Of a DNA stretch of 64,000 nt, positions 20,301 to 32,900 are shown one piece after another; position 1 is the first letter of the stretch; every line of letters starts with the position of its first letter. The DNA is from Haliotis asinina (lineage: Eukaryota > Mollusca > Gastropoda > Lepetellida > Haliotidae), in assembly GCF_037392515.1 (NCBI RefSeq), contig NC_090288.1, positions 2,811,501 to 2,875,500 on the forward strand. Reading direction: 5' to 3'. The notes below the pieces were generated by a model, which was not told the origin of the DNA, ran no database searches, and saw only the letters and a list, made by a program, of their open reading frames with translations. The position numbers and the translations under genes are program-made.

Positions 20301-23300
20301 CAAGGCATGTCTAAGGCAAGGGTACACTGGATGACAAATTCAGCTGCACTGTATATTGTACATAAATAGAAATTATATGTAAAAAAAAAAAAGATATACA
20401 TACATAAGACAACAAAGAGAAATAAGTCAAGAAGTCACTTTGAGATTTTGTTTCAAGATTTAGGACATTTGACTTAATAACCATTTATATTTTACTCTAT
20501 TTTCCCAATGTTTGCAATTTATCTGTGTAATCAAAATTAAAATCACTTTAATTCACTTTCTGGAATATATTTTACAAACCACAATGTAAGATTTTGAAAA
20601 ACAAACATGTCTTGCATCCCAAAGATGAAACATATCAAGAAACATGGGAACGGTAGGCTACATGAAGATGATCATGGATATCTTCATCTGAAGAATGTCA
20701 TGGACCACGGAGTGACCTTGACCTTGTTTACAGTGTCTAGCTGCCTGGCTAAGGTAGAAGCCGGTCCAGCTGCCAGTCAAAGGAAGCAGTCGGTCCTCGG
20801 TACAACACAGTGATGTCAAAGACAAGCAGGGATACAAACAGGGTATGAAATGGGAAGAGACTGAGCTATGCCTGTACAACATGCATTTACATACTCCTAG
20901 GCTAAATAAAGGCAGAACAAAATACAATGTCTGGAAGGATAAATGACTTCATTGCAAGGAAAGTATGGAGACATATACAGAATCAGAAGGATGTCACTTT
21001 TGATATTTGATAGATCAACACCTGAATATCAACACTGGGGCTTATGGAGTAGTTATCAACATCTGTTTGATATCATATGTACTGAGATTCTACACATCAA
21101 TGATATTCTAAAGGTAAGGACACAGATATAGCAGCATGGAAGAAGTACGAGCCAGTAAGACTGTCGTGAAGGGGTATTCCCTGAGGGTATCAATACTATG
21201 CTCAAGATGGACTTCTTTAAGAGGGGATTAATCCAGGGATGTTTTGCAATGCAAGCAGTTCCAATCAAGTGCCTTGAAAACACTTCTCTCGTCTGTAAGC
21301 ACAATGTTTGTGATACATATGAATTTAACACTGTATGAGTCAGCAATTACAGGAAGAAACTGTCCTTGTATTACATCGGTATTAATCACAGTCCAGAACT
21401 AGGTGGACATTGGGCAGACATTTAACAGATGTCTGTGCATGACAACAGTAAACAAGCACAGGCCTTCTTCATGCATGACATTGCCAACAGTAACTGTCAG
21501 AGAAACATGTAAACTAATCATCATACTGAAGGTGAACTACAGTATCAAATGGTCTTGAGTGTATGAGTTTTGATGTCTGTTACCTCGCAAAAATACAAGT
21601 ACATTCAATGTAAAGAATAACTATGGAATCAATTAACTGATTAAGAACAAACATGAAGTCTGTTACACTAACTTGAATTCCAACTCATTTCTAAATAGAC
21701 ATGTTTTGTTTTTTACAATATATTTTTCACACAGACTCATCAACTCAATGTAAAGATTCAAAATGGAAACACAGAAATATCAACCAGTAAGTAACAGAAT
21801 AATGAACATGGAAGGATCAAAGAATATTCACTACTATATAGCTGTGGTAACGTATACTGTAACTGACGCTGTAACTGACTGTTACAGTGAAAATATTCCA
21901 TACAACACAATATAGTTCAGACAACACCAATAATGTTACAACACAGAAGATATGCAGGAAAACATCAGAATACATATGTAGGCATACTTGGCTGCAAAAA
22001 TGAAAATTCACAGGCACATGTTTCACAGAATTCAGAGTGGGTCTATATTTGGAATTGTATTGATAGTTTTTATGTATAACAGAGCATTGTGTCATAAGGA
22101 CAAAAGTATTGTTTCTTTACAATCAAGACAGGGAATATAAGTACCGCACCTATGCCTGAGCAACATTTCCCACTTTCAGCCCACTGATGCTGACACAGAG
22201 GTGCAGCCATTTGAGTCATCGACATTAAGTTTAAATGCCGAGGTGCACAGTCATGTTCCCCCTCCCATGAAAACAAAACAAACAACAATAGTAATGCAGC
22301 TAAAACAACAGCAGAATGTGATACTGTGATGCTATGTTGTTTCAGAATGAACATACAGTTGGGGAGTTGTTGTGAAAGTCTCCTTAGAGAGAGCTTCTGG
22401 TGACTGTGACTGGTCACTGGTTTGCAGATGCAGTAGCAGACTTCATAGAAGAAGAGACACCATCCTTGAAACACACAAAGGTCTGATGAAGTGTACGATA
22501 CATATGTATCATAGTAAGACTGACTCTGTATGAAGGTGCAATCATTTCAACATACCCCTTCTGACAATGCCAATGAACAAACACAGAATCATTGACCAGA
22601 GTGTACTTGTACGGCCATAACCATGCATTGGGTCATGGTACACGTATAAATGTACATTAGCACATCAAAATTAATAATAAGGGTTGGCTTTTCTAAGTAC
22701 AAAATATATTTATTGTTAGAACACAAACTTTGTCTAGACTGGGATACACAACATATGAGCGAGGACTATGTGCTGCAGGCAGATGGAGGCAAAACTAAAG
22801 ATGCAGCTGGGATGATCAGATCGTTCTACAGATGAACCAGCAAAACAGATAAACTAGCCATTCAGATAGTTTCACAGTTGAGCCATGCAATCAGACTTTT
22901 TTCAATGCCTTGTACTATGATTCTACCTCATGATTCAACAAACACTTTTCATATTGGATGGAAAATATATTTGCTAAAAACCCAAAATTTTATTTGTGCT
23001 GAAAGCACACAACATTTGTCTTTAAATGTGTTTTTCAACATGAATACATGAGGCTTGACATGACATGACATGACAAGACATGACATGAAAGTGTGTCACT
23101 ATTTTGCCTGTGTAATTATCATCCTTAATACATTTCATGTCTCATCTGAAACTTATAACATGCAACTATCTAAATAAATAACAAACTATAACTAGATTTA
23201 ACTAAACTTATTACCGTTAAATTAACTAGTTTTACATCTAAGATCTAATAACTTCTACATGGTCACATGACACACCGAAACTCTTGACCAAACATGTCTG

Positions 23301-26300
23301 TACATTATGTTAATCAGTCACATTTGTGTTGCAGTTGACTGACAAGACATTATGTAAATTAAATGTGATATAACAGCAAACTAATCTTGAAATATTGCAA
23401 AACTATTACGTATATTCATAATGCCCACACAAATTGCATCTCCTGTACTTTGAACTGAATGAACCTTCTAAAGTCCTGTACTTAGTGATACCAAACCATA
23501 CCTGACATCGTGTCATCAAGTGCAACACAAATGGACAAACAGCCATGAAATTCAAAATATTTAGTGTACTGCATATAAATTGACTATCATCTGTCCAACC
23601 AGAGCTGTTTTAACCCAGGCAGTTTGACAAAACATCTTTGAAGATTAACATTCAACCATTGTTCGATTCAGCTGACTAATGCAGGTATCGAGATAAGTAC
23701 TATTCACCATCAAGGGATCACTTGTGAGTGGTGAGTGCCACTGGAGAGGCAGGATGTGGCCATACTTTCGTTGACACCAGATATCAACAGTAAGAGACAC
23801 TGATACGTGAGCACATGCTCTTGATAAAATCATTATTACATAATGGACGCTGTTTAAAGGAAAGTTTTCTTATTATGGAAAGAGTTTTGTCACTCTTGCT
23901 TGCACACCCTCGAATGAAACAACTAGTCATCAATTCCATGTGGGCGTGAAGCAAAAATGGAAGCCTGTCATTAACATTCAGTTCGTAACTGCTATGAGCA
24001 AACATAATTAATGGCTCCATTGTCATTGAGTTTAGAGAGCAACAGATAGAAATTTGGAAAATATCAGAAAATAATTGACAAATAGTTTTGAAGCTGAATC
24101 AGTTTTAGGTTTACACACTGTCCCAGACACATATTTGCAACATCATTTTTCAGAAACAACAGCCATTTACAGACTGACGCATGACTGCTTGAGCATCGAC
24201 AATTAAACCCCAAAACACACACTAACAACTGATCTTGAATTAAGATTGGAATATTTGTGAGTGTAAATGTGAGCAATCAATTTGTGGCCCAATATTAAAT
24301 TTGACAAATATCCAACAAATCTTGACACAGCAAAAGCTAGCAACTCTGGCCTTCTACTATATGAACTAAAAGCGTGGATGTTGTACACCTCAACAATACA
24401 AGAATAGCAGCTTGGGCCCCAAGCCATTGAGTATGTATATACGAGTATGGAATAACATCTCTCAGATGACCTGTTAGCATCACCATAAATAAATAGCTTT
24501 ATCTGTTAACTAAAATATATAACATACTGTGTACTATGATATGTTATCACTCTTATATCACAATTCCATCAGTACCACCTGTCCGTTACCCAGGTTCAGG
24601 CAACTAGTTCTACTCAATCATACAACTTTGGTCTCATGTCTCCCTTATTGATTAGACTCATCAACTAGCATAGAAATATGTTGTAGAATGTTCAAATCAC
24701 ATTGAACGAAAAAGCTTTTGAGATGAATGGTGGCCTGTCAGTTAGTGGCTTGTATATTTTGAATGGGCTTGTGAATAAAGATCACTGTACTAAATGGATA
24801 CTTTTCCTACAGCAGAAAAGAAAAACATGTGGCCTAGATCATGTTCATAAGATAACAAAGTAAGGACACATATCATGAATAGTAACGCCATCACCAGTGT
24901 CACCGCTCAAGGTCATGTAGTTTACCTCTATGTTGCTTACTGGAATTAGTAACATGAAAAGCAAGCTGTGGCATAATGATAAATTTTGGGAATGTAAAAT
25001 TTGGTTCTGTTCAGAAATATGTATTTTTATAGAAGAATTGACTTATCAGTAATCACATGATCCAGAGCACTAACTCACACTATAAACAAGGAATGATTTA
25101 TGTTACACAACGAGACATAACCAGTTTTCACCATACTTGATATTGTTTTATATGAGTCCTTGTCCTTTACCAGCAAATAATCATCCACTGGAACTTTCAG
25201 TACAGATTAGTTTTTCTAGGCATACATATTTTGATAGAGAAAAGTTTTATCAGTTGGTGACAAACATATAAGAATAATACACTCCTAAATATCTACCAGC
25301 TGCATTTCATTATCACTTTTGTTGCCTTGCAATTTTTATGACGGCAGTTAAAAAAAACACAAACAAACTTTGTCATGTTCATTCTAAGCTGTGATCAGCA
25401 TCTTTGAAATAACATTTTTACTGGAGACACATTTTACATTCATCTCAAGTTTTATCACTTGGTTGCTTTCTAAAATGGTAAAACATTTCATGTGGTCAGC
25501 ACATTGCACAGTAAATTACACATATACCATTTTAGCCGCACATTCTTAATAGTTATTGATTAACATATAGATATGTAAGATTTAGACACTTAAAAAAATA
25601 CTATGTATAAGAAACAAACCCATGCATGTGCAGTACGTGAAAGTGGAATACAAACAATGCAGGAAGTTGTCTCCCTCGTTAACACCAGGCAAATATGTGC
25701 AACTGCAGTATTCAGTGACTTGTGAATGGATATGTAACAAGAGTTATGTCCCCTTAACTGTTTGGCACATTCAGGTACTAAGCTTATTCATTGACAAGCC
25801 AGATTTAGCAGTTAAAAGTTGGAATGGTCCTGATAAGGCTGAGGTCTTAATCATAGATTTAGGAAATTAAACATTTATTTCACTAATGGTATTTTCTTCA
25901 ATTTGAGAAGTCTCTACAATCAGATCAGAAATGGACACATTTATCCTAAACTAAATCCTATGCTGGACTATTCACGGAACACAAGTTGTAAACTGCAACA
26001 AACATTGTCGTACGTCATATACATGGAATCTGAGTTTGTCAAACTACATATCTCATCAGTCTTATTAATCATGGTCCTAACATCAGTCATACACATTCAT
26101 ACGTCTGCTACAAATACCCTCAGACAACCACTGGTCTCTGTATGGTTTGACAGCCGATACAGTTGATACTGGCATTTTCTCAACACCTTGTAAAAGAGCA
26201 GACCCACATGTATAGTGTTAAGTCCAATGTTCACATTTGAAGTCTAACACTAGCTCTGCAATGACAACACCTTGTTGGCCACACATGTGCCTCCTCATTT

Positions 26301-26833
26301 TATTATGTGAAGAATGGATCATCGAGGCAAATGTCATGACAACAACCTCCATGGAAGAAATATAGCATCACATCACTGCTGCACTGACTGAAATACCTGC
26401 ACATACAGTGATATGTTAGAGGTCACATGGCAGGTTATGTGATAAGTCATATGCCAGGGGTGTGCAGATATTGTTAACTGATGACCAACACCTGTCCACA
26501 GGCATGACAGACGACGTATGCTTCTTGCAGAGTTGGGTCTTACACAATTCTAGTGATGAGATCTGCACTCAGTCTTATGTAAGGCTGCATCATAAAGTTC
26601 CCATGAAATACTTCCTTAAGCTTTTATCAGTTCCTGTTAGACTGAAATATAAGTAAAAGGAAAATGGCCTTCAAAGGTCTCTCCATGGACTTCTGTGCCA
26701 GATCTATGTAAGAATGTCTCCAGACATCAGTACATGCTGAAACTGCTGGGCAGTGTCTGTGTTCCTGCTGTCATAGTTTCTCCTACCACTGTGTGTATCA
26801 GTCAAGCGGAACACTTCTCCAGTAAGAAGCGTC
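17339..26833 (-). other. AT-rich non-coding stretch, possible long 3' UTR of the FAM107-like gene
   Basis: No exon-like ORF was recognised over 9.5 kb. Apart from one SINE at 17655-17820 there are no repeats of the families that are common on either side. It lies directly downstream of the FAM107-like stop codon (minus strand), so an extended 3' UTR is one explanation; an old intergenic spacer is another. A short GACAT repeat is at about 23057-23090. Confidence 0.35.
17655..17820 (-). mobile_element. tRNA-derived SINE, diverged
   Basis: GAGTGAGTTTAATTATACAC, AATATTCAAGCAATATCACG, GGCTTCACATATTGTAGTTA and a head with CTTTAATCACTAGCC. Confidence 0.7.
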
Positions 26834-26923
26834 TCATTGTTTCTGAGTGATCTTCGCATGCATCCTCATCAGTTCCGGACCTCCAGATGTCTCTGAAATA
26901 GTAGTCATGGATTTCTGCTCGTC
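26834..26923 (-). CDS. FAM107: FAM107-like, last coding exon
   Basis: Acceptor TTTATCTTTCAG, phase 0, 29 codons (DEQKSMTTIS to AKITQKQ), then TGA at 26836-26834. Confidence 0.8.
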   Translation of the reverse strand, partial: DEQKSMTTISETSGGPELMRMHAKITQKQ

Positions 26924-29900
26924 CTGAAAGATAAAGCAAAATGTAACATTCTGTCCTTACACTGATTCATGACACTTTGTCCTTAAAGTGAAACGTGACA
27001 CCTTATCCTCACAGTGAACATGACACCTTGTCCCTATGGTGAACCAAGACACCTTGTCCTTACAGTGGACCATGACATGTTGACTTTACAGTGGACCAAG
27101 ACACCTTGTCCTTACAGTGGACCATGACATGTTGACTTTACAGTGGACCAAGACACCTTGTCCTTACAGTGGACCATGACATGTTGACTTTACAGTGGAC
27201 CAAGACACCTTGTCCTTACAGTGGACCAAGACATCTTGTCCTTACAGTGGACCATGGCATCTTGTCCTTACAGTGGACCATGGCATCTTGTCCTTACAGT
27301 GGACCATGGCATCTTGTCCATACTGTGAACCATGACACCTTATGCTTACACTGGAATATAACACTCTGTCTTTACAGTGACAGTGTGTAAAAAATGATGA
27401 ATTATAGATTTGTATTTGTTTATCTGTTCCCAGGTATCCCTACTCTACAAAAATGGTTTGAATGCATTGACTAATAGAGAGAGATTTATCCACTGTCCAT
27501 ATCTAACAGAGCGGTGCTGATCACAGTGTATGGTCAGCATATAAAGATGTCATGGCATACCTCTTTCAGTCTGGTGGCTCTCTCCTCCATCTTCAGCTCA
27601 AAGCTGGTGCGCTTGTTGTTCATCTGTTCCTGCCACTCCTTCTTCTTTTGTGTCTGCCTCCGGTCCAGCATAATTTTGCTCAACTCTGGCTTCTGCAGGA
27701 CATTCTTACCTCTGAAACAAACAGTGAGTGGGTGAGCTGGTGTTGATGCTGCCTTTATCAATAATCACCAGAAATAGGTTTCACACATTGTATCCATGTG
27801 GGGAATCGAACCAGGGTCTTCAGCATTATGAGTGAATGAGCTATAACCACCAGGTTATCAAAACCAACAGAACAGGGAAATATAAAGTTCAGGAAACTGG
27901 ATCATGTTTCTTTACACCAATCAGGTCCAGATTAGTAGCACATTTCCTGACATGACTCTGTAAAGTCTAGTTCCCACATACATGTTTCCTAACACCATGA
28001 TGACATGCTTATGATTGGATTATATTCCCTTGCATCATTCTGTGATGTCTAGTCTAAGAATACATGTTTCCTAACAGCAATCTGGTATGTCTATGACGGG
28101 ATTATACTTTCCCAGTTATTCTCCCATGTCTACTGTCTGGGTACATGTTTCCTAACACCTATGTTTACACTATACTTCCAGAACATGTTTCTAAAACACA
28201 GATGATAAAATAACAATATTAATATTAATGGTGATGTTTTGAAGGACATGTACCTTCACATTAAAAAAGGCAAAGTTGTTAGGGATTTCATTTAAACATC
28301 AGATTCATAGCATTGCAAATATGACAGACAAGCATAATGCATCCTTTAGAGATAGAATGTACACTAACACAGTGCGATGTGAATCACACTTACAGCTTGT
28401 AGTTCAACAGTAGTTCTCGATGCAGGGCTTGTCGTTCTCGAGACTCAAGACATGGATTAACCAGCCTCCTTGGCCTGATAAGCGATTCAGCTGACTCTGT
28501 CTCGGAAAGTGATGGAGGTCGGGGGTGGGGGTGTGGGTGGAGGTGGAATGACTGGCCGTTCTGGGGGATGTCATCTGCATCATGACTGAGAGGTGATGGG
28601 GGAGGGGGGAAGGAGTCTGCAGACACATCGTCATCTAAGAGGTAGTCAGGGTCAGGTTCGGCTACTTCAGCATTATTGTCATCTGGAACAGAGGTGATCT
28701 GATGCTTACAATCTGACACAGGATAATCTTATTCCAGGTATTTATTTTTGCAACATGTAATACTATACAAATACATCTTGTGATTGATCAAAATTATATA
28801 AATGATTTGTTGGGCACACAGAAATTGGAAGAAGGCTTATGGATAACAACCTTATTGTTTCAACAAAATTTCAGAGTTACATGTTTTCCTTTAAACACCT
28901 GACTTTGCAGAGCAACTGCTGTGACTTTGTCCATGATGATATTCCAACCAGCCATGGACCTTATGATTCAAAGTTTGATGCCTTGTCATCATGACAAAGG
29001 AGGTTAACCACAAACCATGGACCTTACAAGCTGAGCTTTCAAGCTGATGAGGTAAGACTACCATCTGTGGGTCCCGTGACTACATGACTTACATGATCAC
29101 TTCTTGCCCTACATCTTTCAAAGGGATTCATCACTTGACAAAGGGCTAGAATAAAGAAGCTGGTACGCCAAATTTTTAATGTCCTTCTTTAATAGTTACA
29201 ATTCTAAAGGTTACTCTTAAACAACATTCTAAGCAATAGAAAATTACAATACATTCATCAAAATATTTACGTGTGAGGCAAACGCTCTAGTGCACAAGAA
29301 TCTAAGTTAAAAAAGCATGGACTATTTCAACAAAACTACTATAAAAAATCATGCAACAGACTATTATCTTAATGTTAATCTCTCTACATTTCAGTGAAAG
29401 CTGTGAAAGTGAATGTTTTCGTTACATATTTGTGACTTTGTGCTGAAAGACAAAGATATTAAAAAGACATAGGATCTCCAGAATAATTAACATATACAGA
29501 ACAGTTCCTTATCATCAGGTATTGTATTACACCAGAACAAACATGCCACGTTTTAAGTGAAAGGCTGTTAGATTTTAACTTCAATTAAATAGGATTTTTC
29601 TGTCAGTCTATAGGGACTGAAGACAAATCATCAGGTGTAATTGTTTGTTAGAACCATCAGTAAGACACAGATACTGGACCAAAATAATAAGTGTTTTCAC
29701 TGTTAGGCAATAAACAGCAAACACGCTTGTGTTAGGCTCTGATTAAAAAATGGACATCCTATTTATTGCACAGACTTGCCAAGCGATCATATACGTTCCA
29801 CAAAACATATCTCCCTTTCCACAAAATGCACATATACAACAGGTAACTCCCTTTGGTGAGAGACAAAAACAGGTATCCTACCTGGCCATAACAAATCAGA

Positions 29901-32900
29901 TATTAGATTTTCATATCTGCCCACCTCACAACCAACACCCCAGCTCATTCAAATGTTCCCAAGCAATTATGACCTGTGAAGACATTAATATTGGTCTTCC
30001 ATTACTTACACTTGTCAAAAGAAGATACTGACACAATCGGGTGGTTGGAGTCACTGACTTCGGAGTACGATGCTCATCCTGCTAAGTCACTGGATTATGT
30101 TGTCCAGACTTATTTACTGACCGTTACCATACAGCTGGACTGGTAATTAGTATGGCAGTAAACAACAAATCAACCAACAATATAATTGTGTGATTTTCTT
30201 CTTTCATTCACAATAACAAACACACAATATCAGAAGTCCAAGAAACTGCTCCACATGTTTACTATTGTATGTACAGACACTTTGAACAGACAAAATTGAA
30301 TGAAACGAATTATGAATTAATGAAAATCTAATGTTAACGTCATTGTGGCCTAAGAGTAGGAAGATATGTTTTGCTAGCAATGACAACCCAGCAGCAGGTG
30401 CCTTGCGCTTTGTGATGCTATGCCATGTCTGTAAGCTGCAAGAGAAGTACACATTATGGCCAACAGATGTCAGAAGCACAATATATATCATAGTGTTAAT
30501 TATCCTCTATTGGGGCTACAGATCTAAGATGGCAGCACTGCATATGAATTTTTATCTAAAAACACTGCAAGACATAACTGTTTCAATCATATCTATATGA
30601 CTGGTGTAACTTCAGTACTACAGGGAACGGTTGTTACAGCGGTTACAGTTCGATATATCTAAACCAAAAACAAAAAAAACACTTGATACAGTGAAGTACA
30701 TCCTGATTCTGTCAAACGTGTTTGTTCCTTGTTTCAAGAGGTTTCTGCGAAAAACGCTTAGGATGAAAATAGCTGAAGGACCTGCTATTGAAAAGAATAA
30801 AATCTGCAGATTTCAAAATGAGTGTTCAACAACATTTTAATATTTCCCTCATCATATGTCTAAAATACATGCAGGGGCCTAATGCTGATTTTGGTGTTTG
30901 TACATGGAAGAAACAATTCCAGGAGAGTAAGTGCAAAAGATGAGAAAATAGCAAGATACGAATTTGGCTGAAATAGTTTACTGTGAGTGTAGAGATAAGA
31001 GACACTGTTAATTCCTAAACCATGTGATAAGTATCTACAGCTGAACACATGGCTGCTTAGGAGACAAGATTTCATGTAGGTTTCAGTTGTATGTACCACT
31101 GAAAAAAGTTAAGAATCACCTGGTGCTGGCAAGGTAGTACAACTGTACATGTAATATCAATGAGTCCAGTGCTCCTTAAGTTTTATGAGCTGTATATAAT
31201 ATATGCGAATATACTTTTTGTCAAAACACAACTACCTCTCTATGTTTTAGAACTTTAATCCAAAACAGAAATGTGTAAGTTTTCAAGTCAAATGAAACAT
31301 TTAAAGGTTATGATTTGTGTAATATAAAAATATAATTCCACATCAATTTTAACAAATGATGTTCGATGTGATACACTGAACAAAAAAAGAACATCTTCAA
31401 ACCACAATAACACTGTCAATAAGAGATGGCACATTCCTCATGTTGTAGAATACACGTCTTGACAGTCTAAGAAAGCCTACCTTTGTCTCATAATCTGAAT
31501 TCACTCTTGCCCTGCATACCTGTCATGTGTTCAGCTTTTTATACGCATACATAAGGTTACTGTCTAGTAAAGAATAAATACAGGTAAATACAGATTAAAA
31601 ACACTTCATCATTTATCACACTTTTCTACCTATCAAGCTTATGCTGGTTAAAACCCCGGAGAATCGTTTAACGAATAAGGAAAGGGACTTGTCGACGTTT
31701 TCGTCTGGTGATTCTAAGTCATAGTCTGGCAGTGGTGTCTCCGGTGAAACAAGGTATAACCCCCTCTCTTCCTCCTCTGTAAAAAACACACATGCAATGA
31801 CAACATCATGCTACATCATAACAGAGCCAAACAAAAGTCCATGATAACAACAGTTCATAACCCTAGGGCAGGTACACTGAATTGGTGATACACAGAAGTG
31901 ACAAGACTAACTTACATTAATAATAAGCAAATGTACTTGGACTATCTAAGGACTGATGAAGCATTCCCATTTTCATAAACATAAAATCCCCAAAAGTTTG
32001 TTCTGCTTTCGAAATTCGCAGTCCAGATAATCGTGTACAGTGACAGACTAAAGTACACTGTGGGAATCAAGCATTACTTGTACTGTAATTCCTTATTTGG
32101 ACTTGCACTCAATACAACACAGCTCCTCGTGTACTCTAATCCTTTTAAGTGCATTTCAAGTTTAGAAGTGTTTAAGTTCCTCTAACGACTGAAACTTTCC
32201 TGTGACCAGCATAAAAACGACTTCTGTATTCACAATTAATGGTACATGTACTTGGAACATATTAGCCGCTATGACATGGCCCCAAGTCATGCTGGACTAG
32301 AACACTTGGTGTGAACAGTGCAGTGCCGAGAAACCTGCATGATCAACGTGAAGTGGGATTCGAACCAAGATTATTGCTTCCTGAAATGTCAAAGGGTTAT
32401 GACGACTACTTCATGAGCTACTGTCCCCCCTTGACCCCTGGCGGGTCATCGACATTACAAGTGTACTATACAATAAACAAACATAACAATTCTGTTTACA
32501 GCATAATTACTCTCTGTCAACATCAGGTAAACAGGTTTAACACAATGACCCTTAGTGATTAAATATCTTTATCTTGCTTACCTACATGCTTAAACGGATA
32601 TAGCCCCTGACTCCAATTGCATTTGTTAAGAATCTACCATGACTAAATGACACAATTTCATTCAAAGTCTGAAAAATCTGATTCCAAAACCAAAGAAGCA
32701 AACCTTTTGACACACTGTCACATATGTTCCTGTTGTAAATAACTTTAAAAAGTTATTTGTGGAAATTTTTTTTTATTTCCTTAAGAAAACCATGATCAGC
32801 TTGTACATATTGTAACAAAAATTCATGTCTATTCATGGCTTCAAGTACCGAGATAATCAATTTCTCAGCCATCACAGTGATTCCAGCCAAGATATCAGCC

